Source of the DNA: Acidobacteriota bacterium
GTDB lineage: Bacteria; Actinomycetota; Acidimicrobiia; Acidimicrobiales; RAAP-2
Reading direction: 5' to 3'
Assembly (NCBI GenBank): GCA_018971185.1
Contig: JAGXBH010000007.1
Span: 1 to 64,000, forward strand
Length of the DNA stretch: 64,000 bases
Shown: in pieces, positions 46,595 through 55,100 of the stretch
How the letters are laid out: each line of letters opens with the position of its first letter
Position numbering within the stretch: the first letter of the stretch is position 1
Notes under the pieces: generated by a model
Told to the model about the DNA's origin: nothing
Databases searched by the model: none
Seen by the model: only the letters and a program-made list of their open reading frames with translations
Made by a program: the position numbers and the translations under genes

Positions 46595-47023
46595 CTACGC
46601 GGTGGCGCGCGTCGGTTCGTCGGCGTAGCGGGCGACCGTGAAGGCGATGGTGGTGGGCACGCTCACCGCGAACACCACGAGCATCCCGGTCACGATCGCG
46701 AGGGCCGTTCCGCTGGTGTGGTCGCGGACGAAGGCGAACTCGATCACGCCGGCCTCGATCACGTACGCCAGCAGGGCCCACTTGAACACCTTGGCGAAGG
46801 TCACCCACGAGAAGCGCTCCAGGCGCGCCAGGACCACCCCGACCACACCCAGAAGGATCAGCGCCAGCGCCAGCAGCGCCGCGGCGAGGCCGAGCGGCGG
46901 TCGCCGCGGTGCGTAGGACGCCATCACGATCCCGCCGACGATCACCGTGACGAGGGCCCCGGTCGAGAGCCAGGCGACGGGCGGCCAGTGGCGCTCCTGC
47001 GTCGCGGGGGAGGTCGCACTCAC
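46595..47023 (-). CDS. Four-helix membrane protein
   Basis: 142 residues with four hydrophobic segments (VAWLSTGALVTVIVGGIVM, LGLAAALLALALILLGVVG, FKWALLAYVIEAGVIEFAFV, ALAIVTGMLVVFAVSVPTTI). Not assigned to a known family. Start GTG or ATG near 47023 overlaps the stop of the preceding membrane-protein gene, so the two are likely one operon and may form a complex. Confidence 0.7.
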   Translation of the reverse strand: MSATSPATQERHWPPVAWLSTGALVTVIVGGIVMASYAPRRPPLGLAAALLALALILLGVVGVVLARLERFSWVTFAKVFKWALLAYVIEAGVIEFAFVRDHTSGTALAIVTGMLVVFAVSVPTTIAFTVARYADEPTRATA

Positions 47024-47628
47024 TGCGTCGCCACCCGCGTCATGATCACCAGCGTCGCGACCTGCATGACGCCCGTGACCCCGGCGGTGTAGATGAACCG
47101 CTTCATCAGCCGCCCGATCCGCTCACCGTTGGGCACCGGCTTGTTCATCTCGAAGAGCACCGCGACGTTGGCCGGCTCGAGGACCCCGAGGGCGATCGCG
47201 GCCATGACCCCCACCACGCACATCGACACGATCAGCCACGCGTGATTGGGACTCGACGTGCTCAGGTTGCCCAACTGACGCGCCAACTGGAATCCCGAAC
47301 CGAGGTTCATCGTGACGATGGTCGGCATGATGATGACCATGGCCGGCATGAACTTCGAGGCGAACTCCGCGCGCGCGGGGATCGAGAGTCGTCCGATGAT
47401 CGGGCCCAACACCAGCCCGACGAAGAGGTCGATGGCGGTCCACAACGCCCCGCCCGCCACGTGGGCGAACATGAGCATCCATTCCCAGTTCGTCGCGATG
47501 GCCACCACCACGAACGCCAGCGCGAGCGCGGCGAAGGGCAGGCCCTTGAGCGGGACGATCTGGATCGGCGCTCGCGCGCTCGCGCCGGGCGGTCCCTCGT
47601 CACGCGTGGTGTCGAGCACCTCAGCCAT
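47020..47628 (-). CDS. Membrane protein, DUF2269-like
   Basis: 202 residues with about five helices. FAHVAGGALWTAIDLFVGLV near residue 50 and GERIGRLMKRFIYTAGVTG near the end recall small predicted membrane proteins in the DUF2269/CopD-like group; I hold this loosely. Start ATG 47628 follows GAGGGGG. A promoter lies 40-70 nt upstream. Overlaps the following small membrane-protein gene. Confidence 0.72.
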   Translation of the reverse strand: MAEVLDTTRDEGPPGASARAPIQIVPLKGLPFAALALAFVVVAIATNWEWMLMFAHVAGGALWTAIDLFVGLVLGPIIGRLSIPARAEFASKFMPAMVIIMPTIVTMNLGSGFQLARQLGNLSTSSPNHAWLIVSMCVVGVMAAIALGVLEPANVAVLFEMNKPVPNGERIGRLMKRFIYTAGVTGVMQVATLVIMTRVATQ

Positions 47629-47666
47629 CAGCACCCCCTCGTCCGCGATGACCAGCGATAGTGGGA

Positions 47667-47695
47667 ATGGTAAGCCTCGCGAGAGGCGAATGCAA
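47667..47695 (-). promoter_or_regulatory. Sigma-70-like promoter for the membrane-protein pair
   Basis: On the minus strand TTGCAT (47690-47695), 17-bp spacer, TACCAT (47667-47672), then a leader of about 30 nt to the ATG at 47628. Confidence 0.55.
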
Positions 47696-47720
47696 CCACT
47701 CCGCCGCGGTGATGCGGGCC

Positions 47721-48410
47721 TCAGTCCTCGGGCGCGGCGGTGATGCGCTCCCACGCCCCGGCGAACGCCGGGCCCCATCCCACCACGCAGCGCTCGTGCC
47801 CGGCGCGCACGGCCGCGAGCGTGGTCGCCCCGGGCACGAGGACCCACGCGTCGGAGCGAACGGCCTCACGCGCCACCCGCCAGGCCGAGGGCGCGCCGAT
47901 GAACACGACGTCGGCGCGGCCGAGGGCCGCGCGCTCCGCCTCACCGAGCGCCACGCCCCGGGTCGCGTAGCACTCGACCACCGCGCATGCGACGCCGCGC
48001 GCGCGCAACGCGGCCGTCAGTTCCTCACGCCCCCCGGTGGCGGCCAGGATCAGCACGGGCCCCTCGTTCACCGACGCGATGAGGTCGAGCGCCCCGCCTA
48101 AGGACTCGTGGGTCACGCGAAGTCCCGCGCGTTCGAGGACCCGCGTGGTCGCGGGACCCACGCTCGCGACCACGGGGTCCGGGCCGAGGGCCCGCGCCGC
48201 CAGAGGAAGATACCTCTCGACGCGCGCACTGGTCGCGACCAAGGTGCGAAACGCGCCGACGTCGCGCGACGCGCGGATCTCGGCCTCGACCTCACCCGCG
48301 TCCCGGAACGCCGTCGAGGTGAGCGGAATCTCCACGACCTCCGCGCGCGCGCCCACCCAGTCGCGCAGCTCCTCGTTCTGACCCCTCTCGCGGGTGAGGG
48401 CCACGAGCAC
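47721..48410 (-). CDS. hemD: Uroporphyrinogen-III synthase
   Basis: 229 residues. Sequence is weakly conserved in this family, but the two-lobed pattern is visible: LVATSARVERYLPLAARALG, VASVGPATTRVLERAGLRVT, VLILAATGGREELTAALRAR and VVECYATRGVALGEAE, plus VVFIGAPSAWRVAREAV. Closes and inverts ring D of hydroxymethylbilane. GTG 48410 lies one nt from the hemC stop. End of the rex-hemA-hemC-hemD cluster. Confidence 0.9.
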   Translation of the reverse strand: MLVALTRERGQNEELRDWVGARAEVVEIPLTSTAFRDAGEVEAEIRASRDVGAFRTLVATSARVERYLPLAARALGPDPVVASVGPATTRVLERAGLRVTHESLGGALDLIASVNEGPVLILAATGGREELTAALRARGVACAVVECYATRGVALGEAERAALGRADVVFIGAPSAWRVAREAVRSDAWVLVPGATTLAAVRAGHERCVVGWGPAFAGAWERITAAPED

Positions 48411-48411
48411 G

Positions 48412-49308
48412 TCAGGGTCGCCAGCCGGGCAAGGAGGCGCCGTCGAGGTCGTCACGCAGGTAGCGCGCGAGGTCACGGCCGAGCGAGCGGGGGTCACGGC
48501 CGGAGACGCGGTGACGGACGCTGCGGCTGCCGTCGTAGGCGATCATCAGCCCCGAGAGGTTCAAGTGGCCCGATTCCCACGTGGCGTAGGCGCCGGCGGG
48601 CACCGCGCATCCGGCTCCGAGTTCGGCGAGGAACGCGCGCTCGCCGGCCAGTGCCTCGTAATCGTCGAGGCTGTTGAGGGGCGCCAGCGCGCGCATGGTC
48701 TCTTCGTCGTCGTCGCGGGTCTCGAGGGCGAGCGAACCCTGGCCGACCTGGGGTACGAACCACGCCGGATCGAGGCGCTGCGCCACGCGCGCGCCCTCCC
48801 CCAGTCGTTCGAGCGCCGCCGCGGCGGCCACCACGGCGTCCACGCCCCCACGGCCGGCCGTGGCCAGTCGCGTCGCCATGTTGCCGCGCAACTCGACGAC
48901 GTGCAGGTCCGGTCGCCGCTCGAGCAGGAGGGCCCGTCGGCGCGGTGAGCCCGTCGCCACCGTGGCTCCCGGGCCCAGGCCGTCGAGTGAACGCCCGACG
49001 AGGACGTCAACGGGATCGCGACGCTCGGGAACGCACGACAGGCGAAGTCCCGGGGGGGTCGTGCTGGGCAGGTCCTTGGCCGAGTGCACGGCCACGTCGG
49101 CCTCGCCGTGCAGCACCGCGCGCTGCACCTCCACCGCGAACACCCCCTGGCCGCCAAGGCGCGACAGGGGCACCTCGCTCGTCACGTCACCGGTGGTCTG
49201 CAGCGCCACGAGTTCCGAGGCGACGTCGAGACGCAGTAGTCGTTCCTGCACGTAGCGTGCCTGGAGCATCGCCAGTGGGGAACGCCGCGTGGCCAGGCGC
49301 AACGTCAT
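48412..49308 (-). CDS. hemC: Hydroxymethylbilane synthase (porphobilinogen deaminase)
   Basis: 298 residues. Seen: LRLATRRSPLAMLQARYV, ADVAVHSAKDLPSTTPPGL, GSPRRRALLLERRPDL (Arg cluster for substrate carboxylates), and the dipyrromethane cofactor Cys in LGAGCAVPAGA (Cys234). Polymerises four porphobilinogens. ATG 49308 overlaps the hemA stop. Confidence 0.96.
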   Translation of the reverse strand: MTLRLATRRSPLAMLQARYVQERLLRLDVASELVALQTTGDVTSEVPLSRLGGQGVFAVEVQRAVLHGEADVAVHSAKDLPSTTPPGLRLSCVPERRDPVDVLVGRSLDGLGPGATVATGSPRRRALLLERRPDLHVVELRGNMATRLATAGRGGVDAVVAAAAALERLGEGARVAQRLDPAWFVPQVGQGSLALETRDDDEETMRALAPLNSLDDYEALAGERAFLAELGAGCAVPAGAYATWESGHLNLSGLMIAYDGSRSVRHRVSGRDPRSLGRDLARYLRDDLDGASLPGWRP

Positions 49309-50570
49309 CAGAGGTCGAAGAGGGTGCGCACGGCCTCACTGAGGCGCGCGCCCTGATCGGTGCCCGCCGATTCCTTCAGCGCGGCCGTCGGGCGGTGCGC
49401 GATCTTGGCGACCACCGAGCGCACCACCGAGCGCAGGAGTTCCGCCTCGGATTCACTCAGCGCCTCGATGTCGGAGGAGCGTCGCTGCAGCTCGCTCGCC
49501 ACCACCGCGTCGAAGTGCGCGCGCAGGTCCGAGACGATGCCGGCGGCGCCCCGCGCCCGCTGGTCCTCCACGTAGCGCTCGACGTCCTCAGCGACGAGGA
49601 GCTGCGCCGCGGCCACCGCGTCGCGACGATCGTCGAGGGCCTGATTGACGCGATCGTGCAGGGCGCCGATGTCGAAGCGTTGCACGCCGGGCATCGCGTC
49701 GACCTCACGAGCCACGCCGCGCGGCACCGCCAGGTCCATCGCCAACAAGGGCCGCGTACGCCCCGCCAGCGTCGCCGTGGTGATGAGGGGTTCGGGTACC
49801 TCCGCCGCCACCACCACCGCGCGTGACACGGCGAGCTCCTCGCCCAGGCGATCGAGCGGCGCCACGACGACGCGCTCGTCGTCGAGGACGCGCGCGAGCT
49901 CCTCGGCGCGAGAGGTCGTGCGGTTGCAGACCACCACGCGTTCGACCGGTGGCGACGACGACAGGAGACTGCGCACCACCCCGCTCGCCAGCTGACCCGC
50001 CCCCACGACGAGGACGGTGGCGCCGGCGGCGTCGCCTCGCAACGATTCGAGGGTCGCCTCCACGGCGGCGTGGGCGAAGCTGGTCGTGCCGCGCGCGATC
50101 GACGTCTCGTTGCGCACCCGGCGCCCGGACGCCAGCGCCCTCTGGAACAGTTCGCTGAGCGTGGGACCGGCGACGTGCTCGTCGCTCGCCAGTTCCACGG
50201 CGCGACGCAACTGGCCCAGCACCTCGAACTCGCCGGGCACCACGGAACGCAGCCCCGCCGACACCGAGAAGAGATGGTTCGCCACGCCCCGGTCGAAGTG
50301 CACGCTCAGGTGCTCTTGGAACTCGTCGGGCGCCAGACCGGTGAATTCGGCGAGGGTCGTGGTGATCTCCTCGATCGCCCCGTGGAAACGGTCGATGACC
50401 GCCACCACCTCGGTGCGAAGACACGTCGACACGAAGACCGCCTCGTGGATGTTGCGGTGACTCACCAGGGTGCGCAGGACCTTCACCCATTCGTGTTCGA
50501 GCACCGTGGCTCGCTCGAGCAGCTCGAGGCTGGCGTGCTCGTGGTCGAGCCCGACCGCGATCAATGCCAT
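49308..50570 (-). CDS. hemA: Glutamyl-tRNA reductase
   Basis: 420 residues, first committed step of C5-pathway heme synthesis. Catalytic Cys50 in VFVSTCLRTEVVAVID, GEFEVLGQLRRAVELA, NADPH site VLVVGAGQLASGVVRSL and VVCNRTTSRAEELA, C-terminal dimerisation helix. ATG 50570 follows GAGG; 24 nt after rex, so the two are probably cotranscribed. Confidence 0.96.
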   Translation of the reverse strand: MALIAVGLDHEHASLELLERATVLEHEWVKVLRTLVSHRNIHEAVFVSTCLRTEVVAVIDRFHGAIEEITTTLAEFTGLAPDEFQEHLSVHFDRGVANHLFSVSAGLRSVVPGEFEVLGQLRRAVELASDEHVAGPTLSELFQRALASGRRVRNETSIARGTTSFAHAAVEATLESLRGDAAGATVLVVGAGQLASGVVRSLLSSSPPVERVVVCNRTTSRAEELARVLDDERVVVAPLDRLGEELAVSRAVVVAAEVPEPLITTATLAGRTRPLLAMDLAVPRGVAREVDAMPGVQRFDIGALHDRVNQALDDRRDAVAAAQLLVAEDVERYVEDQRARGAAGIVSDLRAHFDAVVASELQRRSSDIEALSESEAELLRSVVRSVVAKIAHRPTAALKESAGTDQGARLSEAVRTLFDL

Positions 50571-50594
50571 GGCGCGCGCCTCATCTAGGTGATT

Positions 50595-51290
50595 CTACGT
50601 CGTGCGCAGTTGATGGCTGGCGGCGATCCCCAGGGAGTGCAGGAGGCCGCCACCGAGGGGGCCCGTCCCGTTGTTGAGGTGATACATCAGGATCTGCAGC
50701 TCGATCGAGAAGTCCACGTAGTGCACGGCCGTCCCCAGGGGGACGTTCAACACCTGGGGCGCGAAGTTGAGGAGCGCGTGCACGTCGGCGGCGACGAGTT
50801 TGTCGGCGACGGCCTGCGCGGCGTCGGGGGGCACGCAGATCACGCCCACGGTCGCCTTGACCATCTCCTCGTCGATCGAACGCACGACGTGTCCCGCGAT
50901 CTCGGTTCCGATGAGGGCGGGGTCATCGTCGTAGAGGGCGGCGAGGTTGGCGCCGCGAATCAGGAAGTTCGAGGAGTTGACCAGGGCCCGGCCCAGATTG
51001 CCCAGCCCCACGACCACCACCTGGTAGGAGCGGTTATGTCCCAGGGTCTCACCGATGCGCTCGACCAGGAGCTTCACCTCGTACCCCGATCCCCGAGTGC
51101 CCAGGGAGCCCAGACCGGCCAGGTCCCGACGAACCGTCGTCGCGGTCACCCCGGCGAGTTCGCTGATCTGTCGTGAGTCGATGCTCGTCTCGCCGCGCGC
51201 CTGCCAACCCTCGACGATGCGTTGGTACACCGGGAGCCGAGAGATCGTGGGCTCGGAGAGTCTTCGGTTGCGCAGACGGGGGGACGCCAT
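50595..51290 (-). CDS. rex: Redox-sensing transcriptional repressor Rex
   Basis: 231 residues. N-terminal winged helix (LPVYQRIVEGWQARGETSID, TATTVRRDLAGLGSLGTRG) and a Rossmann domain with VVVVGLGNLGRALVNSS near residue 91, plus the C-terminal swap helix (VDFSIELQILMYHLNNG). Rex senses NADH/NAD and controls respiration; in Streptomyces it precedes hemACD, as here. I found no consensus Rex site near it. TAGCGT 6 nt before the ATG suggests a leaderless start. Confidence 0.95.
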   Translation of the reverse strand: MASPRLRNRRLSEPTISRLPVYQRIVEGWQARGETSIDSRQISELAGVTATTVRRDLAGLGSLGTRGSGYEVKLLVERIGETLGHNRSYQVVVVGLGNLGRALVNSSNFLIRGANLAALYDDDPALIGTEIAGHVVRSIDEEMVKATVGVICVPPDAAQAVADKLVAADVHALLNFAPQVLNVPLGTAVHYVDFSIELQILMYHLNNGTGPLGGGLLHSLGIAASHQLRTT

Positions 51291-51296
51291 CGCCCA

Positions 51297-51302
51297 ACGC
51301 TA
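51297..51302 (-). promoter_or_regulatory. Putative leaderless -10 element of rex
   Basis: TAGCGT on the minus strand, 6 nt before the rex ATG at 51290. Confidence 0.45.
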
Positions 51303-51330
51303 GCCACTGCCACGACCGGTTGGTAGCGGA

Positions 51331-52137
51331 CTAACGTCCTAGCTGGCGCGATCGTTCCGTCGCGCCGGCCACCGCCTCCAAGAAGGCCGCCCGCACGGCG
51401 CGGCCTTCGAGCATGCGCAGGCCCGCCGCAGTGGTCCCGCCCGGACTCGTGACCTGGGCGCGAAGTTCTTCGGGCGACTCGCCCGACAGGGCCAACAGCG
51501 CCGCCGAGCCCTCGAAGGTCGCCACGACCAACTGGCGCGAGACTTCGCGCGACAACCCCTGGTGCACGCCCGCCTCGATCATGGCCTCGACCACCAGGTA
51601 GAGGTACGCCGGACCCGAGCCCGAGAGCCCGGTCACCGCGTCGAGGTGGCGCTCACTCACGCGCACCACGGTGCCGACCGCGGACAGGATCGACTCGGCC
51701 CAGTCCAGATCGGCCGCGGTCACCTGGGAGCCGCCCGCGATGGCGCTCGCGCCCTTGCCGACGAGCACCGGCGTATTGGGCATCGCGCGTACGACCGCCA
51801 CGGGCGCACTGAACACCGCCTCGATCCGGGCGCTCGAGAGTCCCGCCACCACCGACAAGAGCCGCGTGGCCCCGCAGGCCGCGGCCACGCGGGCGACGCC
51901 CTCGGCGTAGTCGGGCTTGACACACAGCACGACGCCCGTCGAGGGCGTCAGGTGCTCGAGCTCCAAGGACGCGACCACGGTGACGCCAGCGAAGCGTTCC
52001 TGCAGGAGTTCGCGCTGACGCACCGCGCTCTCGACGATGGCGACGCGCTCGGGTTCACACCAGCGCGCGTCGAGCAACCCCGTCACGAGGGCGCTGCCCA
52101 TCCGGCCACCGCCGATGATCACAAGTTCGAACGACAT
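51331..52137 (-). CDS. proC: Pyrroline-5-carboxylate reductase
   Basis: 268-residue enzyme making L-proline from pyrroline-5-carboxylate with NAD(P)H. FELVIIGGGRMGSALVTGLL at the start is the dinucleotide site, RAMPNTPVLVGKGASAIAGG follows, and the C-terminal signature reads VTGLSGSGPAYLYLVVEAM plus SPGGTTAAGLRMLE. Standard length. Leaderless promoter TAGCCT 6 nt upstream. Confidence 0.96.
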   Translation of the reverse strand: MSFELVIIGGGRMGSALVTGLLDARWCEPERVAIVESAVRQRELLQERFAGVTVVASLELEHLTPSTGVVLCVKPDYAEGVARVAAACGATRLLSVVAGLSSARIEAVFSAPVAVVRAMPNTPVLVGKGASAIAGGSQVTAADLDWAESILSAVGTVVRVSERHLDAVTGLSGSGPAYLYLVVEAMIEAGVHQGLSREVSRQLVVATFEGSAALLALSGESPEELRAQVTSPGGTTAAGLRMLEGRAVRAAFLEAVAGATERSRQLGR

Positions 52138-52143
52138 AGACGC

Positions 52144-52149
52144 AGGCTA
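52144..52149 (-). promoter_or_regulatory. Putative leaderless -10 element of proC
   Basis: TAGCCT on the minus strand, 6 nt before the proC ATG at 52137. Confidence 0.5.
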
Positions 52150-52194
52150 CAAGACGTCAACCGACCAGTCCCCAAAGACGCCGTCGTCGAGACG

Positions 52195-55100
52195 TCACAC
52201 CTTCACGTCGATGACGACGATATTGGGCGCCGACGTCGTCACGATCGCGAGGGAGACGTGCGCCACGTGCGCACGCGAGAGCACGACCGCGACCGACCTC
52301 GCCCGCGACGTCGCCCGCGCCCGGTCGTGGGCGGCGTAGCCGACGACCCTCACCGAAGCCCCCTTCGGCAGCAGTCGGGCCCAGGCGCTCAGGAGCACCA
52401 CGTCGACCGAGGACGGCGTCGTGGCCTCGGGCGTGAAGACGACGCGTTGCGACCACGTGGTACCCGCGCGACGGCCACCCGTCATCACGATGACGCGCGC
52501 CGCGGACGTGACGGCACGGACGCCGTCGTGGGCGCTGCGGTAGGCCGCGACCACGCACGTGCCCGCGCTCCGCGAGGTCAGCGCGCTCCCCCTGACGCTG
52601 CACCCCGTCGCGGTCCCGTTGAGCGCGAAGAATCGCGTCGCCCCTCCCGAGGAGTCACCGACCGCGACGAGTGACAGTGGGGAGCCGACGTGACCGCGGC
52701 TGGTGACGATCCGCAGCGTCGCTGCGGGTGGGGATCGTGGGGTCACGACGTTCGACGGCGCCGAGGGAGGACCGGAGCCCGCGGTGCCGATCGCCGCCAC
52801 CTCGAAGATGTAGCGGTCACCGTTGGTCAGGCCATGGAGCACGCACTGCGTCACCTTGGCGCTGGGCGTCTGACAGGTCTGGCCCCCGTGCGCCGCGTCA
52901 CTCACGTCGGTCGCCGTCACCTGGTATCCCACTACGGTCCCACCGGTCGCCGACGCCCACGTCACGGTGGCCTGGGCGTCGCCCGCGACGGTCGAGGTGA
53001 TGGTCGGCGCGCCCGCCTGGTCGACCACCCCCGTACCACTCAGTGTCACGGTGTGCGGCCCCTGTCCGTCATCGCCCACGATCACCCACGTGTCGCTCGC
53101 CCCTCCGGTGGTCGACGGCGAGAACCGGATCGATTCCTCAAGCGAGGCGTTCGCGGCGATCACGGTGCCGGCCAGCAGGCTCGTCGCCGCGGAGAAGGGA
53201 TTGCCCCTCGGAAGCGCCTGGGCGAGGATCTTGAGCGAGGACGTGCCGTTGTTCTCGATGCGGAAGCTGAGCGTGGCACTGTGACCGACCGCGACGTTAC
53301 CGAAGGCAAGGTTCGAGGGCGACACGACGAGGTCGCTCGGCGTCCCCGTCCCCGTCCCCGTCCCCGTCGCGGTCGGCGGTGACGGCGGCGGTGACGGCGG
53401 TGACGTGGGAGTGACGGCGTTCGAGGCGTTCGAGGCGGCGCCGACGCCGACGGCATTGGTCGCGGTGACCGTGAAGGTGTAGAGGTCGCCGTTGGTGAGA
53501 CCATTGATCGTGCAACGCGTGGCTCCGGCCCCGCCGGCGGTGCAGGTCTGCCCCCCCTGGGCGGCGTTCGTCGAGTCCGCCGCCGTCGCGGTGAAGCCGG
53601 TGATCGTGGCGCCCCCATCGTCTAAGGGAGGGCTCCACGTCACCGTGGCCGTCGCGTCAGCGCCGCTCGCCGACCCGATCACCGGCGCGCCGGGCGTGTT
53701 TGCCCCCGTGCCGCTCAGGGTGACGGTGGTGGCGGGATTGCCGTCGTTACCGCCGATGACCCAACTGCTGCTGGAGGCGCCGCGCGCACCCGGCGAGAAC
53801 TGCACCGTCTCGTGGACGGACGAATACGCGGGTATCACCGTAGTGACCGGGAGACTCGAGGTGGCGGCGAAGTCGTTGCCCGGCGGCGTCGACGACGTGA
53901 TCGTCAGGGGCAACCCTCCGATGTTCTGCACGTCGAATCCCTGACTGGCGCTGTGGCCGACTTCGACGTCATTGAAATTGAGGCTCGTCGGACTGACCGC
54001 CAACAACTGCGGGGGTGCCGCCCCTCCGGAGAGGGGCACTCCGAAATCGCCGATACTCGTCTGGAGCGTGGCGACCGCGCCGAAGACGTGGGTGAAGTTG
54101 CCCGACGAACCCGGCGGCGTGAAGGTGGCGGTGAAGGTGAGTGTCCCGCCACTGTTCAGCGTGGAATTGGTGGCGGGAGCACCCGTGATACTGAAGGGCG
54201 ACGCGCCCAGGGGCGGCGTGAATCCGGTAATGGTGATCGCCCCGCCCGAGTCGTTGGTCATGGCGACCGTCTGCGTCACCGCGCCGGAGTCGATGGCCAC
54301 GTCGCCGAAGTTGACCGACGAGGGCGACGCGACGACGTCCGAGGTAGCGGTCACGCCCGTGCCGCTCAGGGTCAGCGTCGTCACGACAGGTGACCCGTTG
54401 GTCATCGTATTGGCCGCCAGAGTCCCCTCGTTGGCCCCCGTGTGGTCCGGCGTGAAGGTGACGGGCACGCTGAGAGACTGACCCGCCTGCAGGGTCACGG
54501 GCAGGGTGACGCTGGGAGTGCCCAGCGAGAACTGCGTGCCGGAGGACGAGAGGGACTCCACGGTGGTCGTCGCGCTCGCGCTGAACGTCGCGGTGGCCGT
54601 CGACGACTGAGAGATGACCTGGGGCGTGAAGTCGACGTTGGCAGCGCTGAGCGGCGGCGTCGGGGGGATGAAGCCGAACCCGAGCAGGTGGCCGTCCTGG
54701 GTGCCGACGTAGATCGCGCCGTTGCCGACCGCGGGCGAGGTGTACTTCTCCGCGAGGAAGGGGGTGGCGGAGTGCCAGACCTCGTTGAGTGTCCCGGGCA
54801 CGCCCGGCGTCGTCGATGCTTGGGGGATAGGGTCGAAAGCGTCGAGTTCTCCTCCCGCTCCACTCTCACCGCTGGAACGAATCGTCCACACCAACGAGGA
54901 ACCTGACGCCGACCCGTCGGACGTGACCACGGGCGACCCCGAGGAGAACCCGAAGTTTGCGGCGCTGCCCGCAAACTGAAAGCCCACCGCGCCCGAGGCG
55001 CTCACCACTCGTTGGTAGGCGTTGAACGTCCCCGAAGTCTGTTGATTGGCGCCCCCGGAGGTGGGTAGGTAGATATAGCCACCGTCGCCGGGCCACACGG

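Noticed and set aside
53341-53410. CRISPR-like or regulatory repeat array
   Set aside because: It is in-frame coding repeat giving a Gly-Thr/Pro linker in the giant secreted protein.
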